From: Actinomycetes bacterium
Lineage (GTDB): Bacteria > Actinomycetota > Acidimicrobiia > Acidimicrobiales > RAAP-2
Reading direction: 5' to 3'
DNA length: 6,116 bases
Assembly (NCBI GenBank): GCA_021805305.1
Contig: JAJZFO010000133.1
Location: 1-6,116 of the forward strand
The position numbers and the translations under genes are program-made. Every line of letters starts with the position of its first letter. The first letter of the stretch is position 1. Of this stretch, positions 1-5,878 are shown in pieces. The notes beneath the pieces are model-generated. The model was not told the DNA's origin and did no database searches. It worked only from the letters and a program-made list of their open reading frames with translations.

Positions 1-846
1 GTTGAACAACTCGATGGAGAAGGTGTCGTTGTAGAGCAAGAAGGCGTGCACCAGGTAGCACTCGTTCCAGGCCCGACCCTCCTCGATCCAGTGGCGCAGG
101 TACTCAAAGGGCCAGAACATGTCGTGGATGTGCACGTAGACCCCGGGTGCCAGGGTCGGCAGGACGCTCGTGAAGAGGTAGTGCACGTCGCTCGCGGTCT
201 TGAGCACGTGCGAGGAGTCGATGAACAAGACGTCGTTGGCCTCGAGTTCACGAAAGCGCGAGAGCGGCACCTCCTGCACGCGCTGGGCGAGCACCTCGAC
301 GGGGTCGCCGGCGCGTAGGCAACTCATGAGGAGTTCAGGGTAGGGCTCGATCGCGGTGACCGACATCGTCCCCCCGAGGAAGTTCTCGCTGGTGTCCAGC
401 GCCAGCGCCGTGCTCCAACCGCTTCCCACCTCGAGGTAGCGACGCGGTCGCAGTCGACGCAGCATCGACTGGAGCATGGAGGCGTCGCCCACGCCGTAAT
501 TGAGGTTGTCGGTGCCGTAACGCGACGTCGCCGTCGGCGTCGCGGGGATCGGCGCCTCGCGCGAGAGGCGCGCGAGTTCACGGAAGTTGGCGAGCTGGTC
601 GCCCACGCGCAGATCGACCCCCTCGAGCGAGGTGCGCGCCGCGAAGAGGCGCTCGGCGTCCGCGTCGATCTCGACCAGGTCGGGGACGGGCGAGTAGAAG
701 TGCCCTGGCGCGGACCACGTGACGAATCGCGCCGCGCCCGGGGTCAGGGTCATGGTCACCTCGTGGGCCGGTTCGTGAGCGAGGTCGTGGGTGAGGGCGT
801 CGGTCGCCTCGGGGGCGGATTCGATTGGCTGGATTGGCTCATCCAC
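1..846 (-). CDS. Class I SAM-dependent methyltransferase, 3' end cut by window edge
   Basis: The visible part is 282 codons with no stop before the window edge. It likely transfers a methyl group from S-adenosylmethionine, plausibly to a sugar of the glycan made by the neighbouring glycosyltransferases; the substrate is inferred only from context. After an acidic N-terminal tail, the Rossmann core starts near residue 135: YLEVGSGWST (137-146) is the glycine-rich SAM motif I, AIEPYP (165-170) gives the acidic strand-2 end, and DVLFIDSSH (205-213) followed by HIHDMFWP (239-246) matches the later strands of the Methyltransf_24-like type. The start is GTG at 846-844, chosen because AAAGGAG lies at 860-854 with a 7-nt spacer, the best SD site on this strand. 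It follows the upstream glycosyltransferase by 53 bp on the same strand. Methyltransferase fold is confident; the acceptor is unknown. Confidence 0.87.
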   Translation of the reverse strand, partial: MDEPIQPIESAPEATDALTHDLAHEPAHEVTMTLTPGAARFVTWSAPGHFYSPVPDLVEIDADAERLFAARTSLEGVDLRVGDQLANFRELARLSREAPIPATPTATSRYGTDNLNYGVGDASMLQSMLRRLRPRRYLEVGSGWSTALALDTSENFLGGTMSVTAIEPYPELLMSCLRAGDPVEVLAQRVQEVPLSRFRELEANDVLFIDSSHVLKTASDVHYLFTSVLPTLAPGVYVHIHDMFWPFEYLRHWIEEGRAWNECYLVHAFLLYNDTFSIELFN

Positions 847-853
847 GTACTGG

Positions 854-860
854 CTCCTTT
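854..860 (-). promoter_or_regulatory. Strong ribosome binding site of the methyltransferase
   Basis: AAAGGAG on the minus strand, 7 nt before GTG 846. It decides the start of the methyltransferase over the internal ATG at codon 32 and contrasts with the SD-less glycosyltransferase starts upstream. Confidence 0.75.
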
Positions 861-871
861 GTGTCGCTCGA

Positions 872-896
872 TGCGCGCCGCGCCAGGGTGCGCGCA
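872..896. repeat. Inverted repeat in the glycosyltransferase-methyltransferase gap
   Basis: TGCGCGC (872-878) and GCGCGCA (890-896) are perfect 7-bp complements around an 11-nt loop, lying just after the stop codon at 900-902. In the minus-strand transcript this could form a GC-rich hairpin before the methyltransferase SD. No T-run follows, so a classical terminator is not supported. It may be an mRNA-stability element or a chance product of GC-rich sequence. Confidence 0.3.
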
Positions 897-899
897 CGC

Positions 900-2078
900 T
901 CAGCCATCGCTCACGACCCCCTCGCCCAGCCACGGATTGTTCGCCATACCGACCCCGCTCAGTCGCGCGAGCAAGTGGTGCTGGTCGATGGTCCCCCAGC
1001 GCAACAGGTCGTCCTGGGGCCAGAGGAACGACGTCTGCTCGTTGTAGTGGTCGTAGTGAACGTGCCAACCCTTGGCGCGCTCCTCGGGACTCCAGCGCGG
1101 TTGACGCTCGCGCAGGATCTTGCGTTCGCCGTGCTCCTGGGAGCGGATGGAGTAGTGGCGCAGGAGGAACTTGTAGGGGAAGACCCGGCGACCCTCGAAG
1201 TCCACCTGGTGGCCGGCGTTGCTCGCCATCGTCAGCCGTGACGCCTGGGGTTTCCACCCCTTGATCTGCAAGAAGTCCGCGGGGGTGTCGCCGAACTGGC
1301 ACCAGGGGAACGACGAGGCCAGATCGTCGCCGGGCTTCCAGGAGTTGTCGACCGGACGGAAGTTGAACACGGTGTGGTCGATGCAGTTGTATCCCCAGCG
1401 CTCGACCGCCCACAGGGCGTCGACGAGTGAGACCCCCGGCCAGGGAGATTCGCGGATCTCGTCGGCGTCGTGGTGGATGACCCAGTCGGCGCCCGAGTCG
1501 GCCGCCACCTCCTCGACGCGACCCAGCAGTCGCTCGAGCTCGAAGTGCCCCGTGTCGCCCGAGGCGGGGAAGCGCTCCCAGGTGACCGCCGCGCGGCCGG
1601 CGAAGTCGCTCAGGATCTCCGGGGTCGCGTCACTGGACCAGTTGTCGATCACGTGGACCCGCACCGCGCTCGCGGTGAGGCGCTGGAGCAATTGTTCGAT
1701 CACGTCGGCCTCGTTGTAGGCGGTGACGATGGCCAGGACGTCGAAGCCGTCGCGCCGCGGTACGACCGCGGCGGGGTCCCACCGGTCGAACAACGTGATC
1801 GGCGCGAACTCGTCGTTCTCCTTGTTGGTGGGGATGCCCCCCGAGAACGCCCGGTGCATCTGAGAGCGATCGCCCACGCGACGTAGGAATCGCTCGTGGT
1901 GGGGGCCGAGCACGACGGCGAGGGCGGCGTTAGTCAACGCCGAGTAGTCGGGCTCGCCGACCACGGTGGCGACGGGGCCGAGGGTCGGATCGACCTTGTT
2001 GAGGTAGACCCCGAAATTCCTGAGTAGCGCAGACGTGTGAGGCGTCGCCACGTAATCAGGGCGTCGGGATCTGAACAC
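900..2078 (-). CDS. Family 2 glycosyltransferase (GT-A fold)
   Basis: A 392-residue predicted cytoplasmic glycosyltransferase that transfers a sugar from a nucleotide donor; donor and acceptor cannot be told from sequence. The first ~110 residues are an unassigned extension that ends in a segment with TLFDRWD (95-101). The GT2 core follows: VLAIVTAYNEADVIEQLL (114-131) is the donor-binding first strand and helix, VIDNWSSDAT (143-152) the second strand, and HHDADE (202-207) carries the DxD that binds the metal and nucleotide-sugar. The C-terminal part is rich in Trp, His and Tyr and may shape the acceptor site. GTG 2078-2076 is the first possible start because an in-frame TAG sits directly before it. 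No SD is visible, but a -10-like TACGAT lies 7 nt upstream, suggesting leaderless initiation. A later start, such as GTG 2051, is possible. Confidence 0.88.
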   Translation of the reverse strand: MFRSRRPDYVATPHTSALLRNFGVYLNKVDPTLGPVATVVGEPDYSALTNAALAVVLGPHHERFLRRVGDRSQMHRAFSGGIPTNKENDEFAPITLFDRWDPAAVVPRRDGFDVLAIVTAYNEADVIEQLLQRLTASAVRVHVIDNWSSDATPEILSDFAGRAAVTWERFPASGDTGHFELERLLGRVEEVAADSGADWVIHHDADEIRESPWPGVSLVDALWAVERWGYNCIDHTVFNFRPVDNSWKPGDDLASSFPWCQFGDTPADFLQIKGWKPQASRLTMASNAGHQVDFEGRRVFPYKFLLRHYSIRSQEHGERKILRERQPRWSPEERAKGWHVHYDHYNEQTSFLWPQDDLLRWGTIDQHHLLARLSGVGMANNPWLGEGVVSDG

Positions 2079-2085
2079 CTAGGTA

Positions 2086-2091
2086 ATCGTA
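2086..2091 (-). promoter_or_regulatory. Candidate -10 box for a leaderless transcript of the glycosyltransferase
   Basis: TACGAT on the minus strand fits the actinobacterial TANNNT -10 pattern. Exactly 7 nt (2085-2079) separate it from GTG 2078, so transcription could begin at or next to the start codon. No SD is present, which fits leaderless translation. No convincing -35 box is seen, so this remains a candidate. Confidence 0.35.
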
Positions 2092-2161
2092 TTCGTCGCA
2101 CCGCGGCCCCGGTGGAGCGACGACGTGGAATCTGCGCCCATGGGGTGCCGTCGAGAACCCG

Positions 2162-2175
2162 CCACGCCCGCGTGG
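2162..2175. repeat. Short GC-rich inverted repeat after the GT2-like gene
   Basis: CCACGC and GCGTGG flank a 2-nt centre, just downstream of the stop codon at 2188-2186 of the GT2-like gene. It lacks a T-run and a usable loop, so it is at most a weak RNA 3'-end or a protein-binding dyad. Confidence 0.25.
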
Positions 2176-2185
2176 GGTCGCGACG

Positions 2186-3139
2186 TCAGGGCGAGAAGCT
2201 GCGAAGGAGCACGATCACGTCATCGGGTGCCTCGAGCACCCCGGCGAGGATCGCGGCCTCGACGAGGGCGTCGTCCTCGTCGAGGCCGTTTGCGAGGTCA
2301 GCGAGGTACTCGCGCCTCAGTGCGTAACTCCCCGGCGGCGTCGCGGGCGCCAGGAGATGCTCGTGAACACTGAAGTGTGACGATGAGGCGGGCGAGGCAC
2401 CACTCGCGGGCTCAAAGCCCACTTCGCCGTCACGCCAGGAGACTCGTCGCAGTGGCTGGGTGATGGCGCGTGCGCGCAGCACGCCCGCGGGGCGACGCCG
2501 CACCAGGCGAGAGAACGTCGCCACGTAGTGGCCAAAGACGACGTCGGCGGCACTCACGATGCTCAGGTAGCGACCGCGCGCGATCGACGCGCCCGCTCGG
2601 GCCGCGTCCGGTCGCGAGATGGCGCCCTCGACGCCACCAGCGACGCTGGTCGTCTCGACGAGGCGCGTGCGCGAATTCAGGCCGGCGCTGAACCGGCGCA
2701 GCGACGCCGATATGGACGACGTGTCAATCTCGCCGTCGCCGACCACGATCACCTCGAAGTCCGTGTCGCTCTGGGCGTCGAGACCGACCAGGGCGTCGTT
2801 CAACATGCGTGGCGAGACGTCGAGTGCCACCAGGACGATGGAGAGAAACGGTGCGTCGTCGTGACTATATATATAGTCAGTCGCGATCTGGTCATCGCCG
2901 AGGACGGGGGGGAACTTCGCCAGGGCCTGAGCGATCTCCGCCGAGGGGGCCGATGTCGTGATCGTTCGAAGCTCCTCGAGTAGCCCTCTCACGAGACGTC
3001 GACGGGCCCCGAGGCCCTCGTCGCCCTCACCGTCGCCGTTCGCCGACGTCGAAGTCGTCGGCGGTGTCGATGGGTGCGGTGTGGTGGGTGGCGTCACGTC
3101 GGGCCCGCCCTCGCCCTCGGTCTCTGTCTCAGCGTTCAT
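2186..3139 (-). CDS. GT2-like protein with degenerate active site (probable pseudo-glycosyltransferase)
   Basis: 317 residues. Residues 1-40 are low-complexity (acidic, then Thr/Pro-rich, then Gly/Asp-rich) and probably disordered; a short helical stretch follows. A GT-A-like core starts near residue 98: FLSIVLVALD (98-107), DFEVIVVGDGEID (127-139), then ARGRYLSIVSAADVVF (187-202). In GT2 enzymes the second segment normally reads close to VVDDGS and the third close to LDADD; here they are GDGE and SAAD, so the metal-binding DxD is missing. The protein may be a non-catalytic partner of a neighbouring transferase (inference) or use unusual chemistry. ATG 3139 overlaps the end of the upstream gene by 11 bp, implying translational coupling; no clear SD is seen. 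An in-frame extension to 3226 exists, but it would overlap the conserved upstream gene by about 100 bp. An AT-rich palindrome lies inside the gene. Confidence 0.8.
   Translation of the reverse strand: MNAETETEGEGGPDVTPPTTPHPSTPPTTSTSANGDGEGDEGLGARRRLVRGLLEELRTITTSAPSAEIAQALAKFPPVLGDDQIATDYIYSHDDAPFLSIVLVALDVSPRMLNDALVGLDAQSDTDFEVIVVGDGEIDTSSISASLRRFSAGLNSRTRLVETTSVAGGVEGAISRPDAARAGASIARGRYLSIVSAADVVFGHYVATFSRLVRRRPAGVLRARAITQPLRRVSWRDGEVGFEPASGASPASSSHFSVHEHLLAPATPPGSYALRREYLADLANGLDEDDALVEAAILAGVLEAPDDVIVLLRSFSP
2862..2879. repeat. Perfect 18-bp AT-rich palindrome inside the GT2-like gene
   Basis: TGACTATATATATAGTCA reads identically on both strands. Its 10-bp core is only A and T, in a gene that is otherwise strongly G+C-rich. 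In frame it spans codons 87-93 and forces TAT ATA TAT AGT, codons that are rare here. It could be an operator, an easily melted site or an RNA hairpin; function is not shown. Confidence 0.6.
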
Positions 3140-5366
3140 AGTCGAAGCGCAGCGGCGCGTAGGCGTAGGTCGAGAAGTCCGCGACCCGATTGTGGGGGTC
3201 GAGCGGCGCCGGGAGACGGCCCTCACGGCGACGGCGGAAGAAGTCCTCGGCGATCGTCGCGTGGACCGGTGCCGGCGACGACGTGAAGTAGTGCAGCTGC
3301 TGTTCGACCAGATCGGGTCGCGAGTACTTGGTCGCGAGCATCAACCCGGCGATACCCGAGTACAGCACTTCGGTGTCGCTCGGCTGTTCCTTCGCCTCCG
3401 CCGACAACCGCTTGTCGTGAAAACACGTCGCGCGCGGTTCGTACACGACGCGGAATCCGGCGAGGCGCGCGCGCCAGGAGAGGTCGACGTCGTCGCAGTA
3501 CAAGAAGAAGGCGTCGTCGTCGAAGCCCCCGGTCGCCTCGAAGACCTCGCGTCGCACGAGTGAGCACGCCCCCGACGCCCAGCTGGTGTCACCGCTCAGG
3601 TGGTCGTAGTCCTTCTGGTGCTCCAGGGGCAACTGGCGGGCCTCCACGATGCCGATCGCGTCACTCAGTGCGTCGAGAAGGTCGAGGAGCAAGGTCGGAG
3701 AGGGGCACGTGTCGGGGTTGAGGATCAGGACCGCGTCGACCGGGGTGCCGTCACGGTAGAGACGGTTGTGGGCCCCGCCGTGACCCCAGTTCTCGGAGAA
3801 GTGGTCGTAGCGCACGGAGGCGACGCCGTCGACGCCGAGGGTCTCGTGGAGCTTCGCCAGTGCGACGGCGTCGAAGGTCGCGACCTCGGAGTTGTCCCCG
3901 AGGGCCACCTCCACTCGCAGGTCGGGTCGCGAGCGCGTGAGGTTTCTCACCATTTGTCCGAGTGCGCGCAGGTAGCGCTCGAGGCTCGAGGGCTCCGGGC
4001 AGTACAGCACGCTCTGGACCCGCAGCGACCGGGGTGCGCTGAGTCCTCCCGGCGCCACTGACGTGACATGGGGTCCGGGAACTGAGGGCGCTCGATCCTC
4101 CACGACTGACTCATCGAGTGCGACCTGGACGGGGACCTCGAGACCCGAGTCGAACCAGCGCACGTTCTCCTCGACGAGGTCGACGACGAGCCGATACTCT
4201 CCCGGTGTCTCGGGCGCGCGCACCTCGAAGGGCAGGAGGGTCGCCTGTTGCGGGTGCAGGTCCGCGGGGAAGGCGAAGCGGGCGCACTCGGACACGAGCC
4301 GTAGTGGTTGTCGCGCGGCGTCGACGCTGAAGAACCGAGCCGAGAGCGTCACGCGGTTGCGCGCCTCACGAAGGAGAGTGGCGTCGCCGAGGTTGCGCAC
4401 CCGCACCATCATCTGGCGCACCTCGCCAGGGCGCAGGTTCTCGAGGTCGCGTTCGGGGCTACGCCCTCGCCGTAGTTCGATCTCGACGTGATAGGCACTC
4501 GGCGCGAGGGGACGCTCGGGCCATGACGCGAGCACCGTCTCGTAGGCGACGGTGCCGGCGAGCAACTCGGCGGGTCCGTCACTGGCCGACTCGCGTTCGA
4601 GCACGCGATCGTGCGAGATGTCGGCGCCGAGCACCTGGTTGATCAGCGCCACGTCCTCGGGTGGCACGGCGGCGGGCTCGAACAGTGCGGATCGTTCTGG
4701 TAGGTAGAAGACCTCACTGACGGGCCGGCCGTCCTCGAGGAGCTGGTTCCCGTCGAGGGTGTCGTAGAAGGCGACCTTGGCCTCGCGTTGCGCGAGGGAG
4801 AGCGTCGCGTCGCTCAAGTGATAGATCGGCAGCTCCAAGAATCGATAGGGCGCCACCGCCATCACGCCCTCGTGGACCCCGCCCTTGATGTGCAGGGTCG
4901 CCGGGTCGTTGCGCACCAGGATCATCTTCCACGAGGGTTCCCACGGGTATTCGTCCAGCCAGTGCTCGACGTCGGGGAAGCACCACCGGCACGCCGTCAA
5001 GTACGTCACGACGTCACGGGCGGCGGCGAGTTCGCGAAGTTGGCGCAGGAGCGCGGCACTGGGCACCTCGTCGGAGTCGACGGTGCAGATGAATTCGCCC
5101 TGGCACTGGGCGTAGAGCCACGCGCGGTAGCGCTCCTGGAGGAAATCGGCGCGCATCTCACACGGGACGATCTTGTCGGCGAGCCCTACCAACGGTTCGA
5201 GTTCGGCCTCGGTGAAACGACCGTTCACGGCGACGACGATCTCATCGACCACCGGGCGATACAGGCGCAGGATTGCCGCCACCTGGTGCAGGGGGCCGCC
5301 AGTAATGCAGCAGAGCGAGATTCGCGGCGTGGGCGGCGCCTCGGACCCATCGAGGTCAGCGATCAC
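3129..5366 (-). CDS. Tandem GT2 protein: GT2 - beta-sandwich - GT2
   Basis: 745 residues, no membrane segment or signal peptide seen, so probably cytoplasmic. Domain 1 (about 15-225) is a GT-A domain: ISLCCITGG (16-24), DEIVVAVNGR (41-50), VDSDE (96-100) as DxD, and HIKGGVHEGV (159-168), like the VHE segment of some GT2 enzymes. The middle (about 285-420) is predicted all-beta: PGEVRQMMVRVRNLGD (313-328) and APETPGEYRLVVDLVEE (384-400) resemble Ig-like accessory domains in surface-glycan enzymes. Domain 2 (about 448-690) is a rhamnosyltransferase-like GT2 with NPDT (550-553), GGFDDDAFFLYCDDVDLSWR (613-632) including the ED-type acidic cluster, and VVYEP (640-644). Both active sites look intact, so it may add two sugars in turn. 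Start GTG 5366: an in-frame TAG is 12 bp upstream, no clear SD. First gene of the visible cluster. Confidence 0.9.
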   Translation of the reverse strand: MIADLDGSEAPPTPRISLCCITGGPLHQVAAILRLYRPVVDEIVVAVNGRFTEAELEPLVGLADKIVPCEMRADFLQERYRAWLYAQCQGEFICTVDSDEVPSAALLRQLRELAAARDVVTYLTACRWCFPDVEHWLDEYPWEPSWKMILVRNDPATLHIKGGVHEGVMAVAPYRFLELPIYHLSDATLSLAQREAKVAFYDTLDGNQLLEDGRPVSEVFYLPERSALFEPAAVPPEDVALINQVLGADISHDRVLERESASDGPAELLAGTVAYETVLASWPERPLAPSAYHVEIELRRGRSPERDLENLRPGEVRQMMVRVRNLGDATLLREARNRVTLSARFFSVDAARQPLRLVSECARFAFPADLHPQQATLLPFEVRAPETPGEYRLVVDLVEENVRWFDSGLEVPVQVALDESVVEDRAPSVPGPHVTSVAPGGLSAPRSLRVQSVLYCPEPSSLERYLRALGQMVRNLTRSRPDLRVEVALGDNSEVATFDAVALAKLHETLGVDGVASVRYDHFSENWGHGGAHNRLYRDGTPVDAVLILNPDTCPSPTLLLDLLDALSDAIGIVEARQLPLEHQKDYDHLSGDTSWASGACSLVRREVFEATGGFDDDAFFLYCDDVDLSWRARLAGFRVVYEPRATCFHDKRLSAEAKEQPSDTEVLYSGIAGLMLATKYSRPDLVEQQLHYFTSSPAPVHATIAEDFFRRRREGRLPAPLDPHNRVADFSTYAYAPLRFDYER

Positions 5367-5372
5367 CCGCCC

Positions 5373-5378
5373 ACGCTA
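5373..5378 (-). promoter_or_regulatory. Candidate -10 box for the glycan cluster (leaderless)
   Basis: TAGCGT on the minus strand ends 6 nt before GTG 5366 and fits TANNNT, the same layout as the box before GTG 2078. An alternative promoter is TTGCAC (5431-5426), an 18-nt gap, then the poor TATCGA (5407-5402), which would leave a short leader. Neither is strong. Confidence 0.3.
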
Positions 5379-5828
5379 GCACCGGTCGAATTTGAGATTC
5401 GTCGATAGCGAGCACTTCTGGGGCGGTGCAATTGCCACATCGCCGATCGAGTCGTGACACTTAGCCCTCGGTTGGATCAGTAGTCGTCGAACGGCGGACG
5501 TGGACGTCGTGACTCGAATGACTACCCACCTCCTCGCCCCTTGAGTGGACTTTCTGCTCGGAACACACTTAACCTCGAGCACCGTTTGTTTGCCCGCGGG
5601 GCCCTTGCCGACCATGCGCAAGAACCTCTTGGCCACAAGGGAATACTGATGATTGCCCGAGATGCCTTTCGTAAACACCAACGATGCACTACGTAGTGGG
5701 ATTGAATTGACCACGATTGCGACGATGCCGTCGTCACAATTGTTGAGGAAGTCGTGGCACGCGCAGTGGTCGTCGTGTAGATTGATGCGCACTGAACTCA
5801 CTGTCAACTTTTCTCCGACATCGGTCAC
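5376..5828 (-). CDS. Unrecognised 150-residue reading frame, possibly decayed
   Basis: I do not recognise this protein. Support for coding is modest: a hand count over its 150 codons gives about 53, 45 and 67% G+C at positions 1, 2 and 3, the order expected of a gene in a G+C-rich genome but much weaker than in the neighbours. The complementary plus frame is broken by stops and looks like an antisense shadow. Visible features are a Cys/His cluster, HDDHCACHDFLNNC, near residues 18-31, a beta-rich stretch GIVAIVVNS, and seven cysteines in all. No signal peptide, membrane segment or SD is seen at GTG 5828. The frame is open further upstream, so the start is uncertain. Its stop lies 9 bp before the tandem glycosyltransferase. 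It could be a small metal-binding protein, a transferred gene, a degraded remnant, or non-coding sequence. Confidence 0.3.
   Translation of the reverse strand: MTDVGEKLTVSSVRINLHDDHCACHDFLNNCDDGIVAIVVNSIPLRSASLVFTKGISGNHQYSLVAKRFLRMVGKGPAGKQTVLEVKCVPSRKSTQGARRWVVIRVTTSTSAVRRLLIQPRAKCHDSIGDVAIAPPQKCSLSTNLKFDRC
5387..5401. repeat. Inverted repeat just upstream of the glycan cluster
   Basis: CGAAT and ATTCG flank a 5-bp spacer, 20 bp before GTG 5366. The 15-bp dyad sits where a repressor would block either candidate promoter. The short arms make chance occurrence possible. Confidence 0.3.
5480..5525. repeat. Three-tier dyad symmetry
   Basis: Three nested complementary pairs share one centre near 5502: GTAGTC (5480-5485) with GACTAC (5520-5525), TCGA (5487-5490) with TCGA (5514-5517), and GACGT (5497-5501) with ACGTC (5504-5508). 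That is 15 paired bases in 46. No T-run follows on either strand, so a simple terminator is not supported. It lies inside the doubtful reading frame. Confidence 0.35.
5687..5698. repeat. Perfect 12-bp palindrome
   Basis: CACTACGTAGTG is fully self-complementary. It lies mid-way in the low-G+C region and could be a dimeric regulator site, though one such palindrome in several kilobases is not far from chance. Confidence 0.25.
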
Positions 5829-5845
5829 TGGAATCTCGCCACGAG

Positions 5846-5878
5846 TGTGAGATGAATGTGAGTTGGGTGTGGGTCGGC
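5846..5878. repeat. Three 11-bp tandem direct repeats, TGTGRG type
   Basis: TGTGAGATGAA (5846), TGTGAGTTGGG (5857) and TGTGGGTCGGC (5868) are spaced exactly 11 bp. On the other strand the first two read CTCACA with the same period. OmpR/PhoP-family response regulators bind direct repeats of about 11 bp, and mycobacterial PhoP sites carry TCACA-type half-sites, so a regulator-binding array upstream of the exported-protein gene is plausible. Confidence 0.45.

Noticed and set aside
46..581. 90-codon plus-strand and 85-codon minus-strand frames
   Set aside because: They lie in other frames of the methyltransferase, whose SAM motif I and strand motifs fix the real frame.
900..1886. Several plus-strand frames of 115-166 codons
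   Set aside because: All are antisense to the 392-residue GT2 gene, whose motifs are clear.
2162..2175. Rho-independent terminator after the GT2-like gene
   Set aside because: The stem is 6 bp with a 2-nt centre and no T-run on either strand; kept only as a repeat.
3140..3226. N-terminal extension of the GT2-like protein to 3226
   Set aside because: It would overlap the coding end of the tandem GT gene by about 100 bp and adds an Arg/Thr/Ser-rich tail typical of an out-of-frame read; ATG 3139 gives a normal coupled overlap.
2958..3563. 201-codon plus-strand reading frame
   Set aside because: It is antisense to the ends of two well-supported glycosyltransferase genes; its Arg/Val/Gly-rich repetitive makeup is typical of a shadow frame in G+C-rich DNA.
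4788..5408. 206-codon plus-strand reading frame
   Set aside because: Fully opposite the N-terminal GT2 domain with its DxD; no recognisable motif of its own.
5653..5850. 65-codon plus-strand frame
   Set aside because: No SD, no recognisable motif, and the opposite strand has better codon periodicity.
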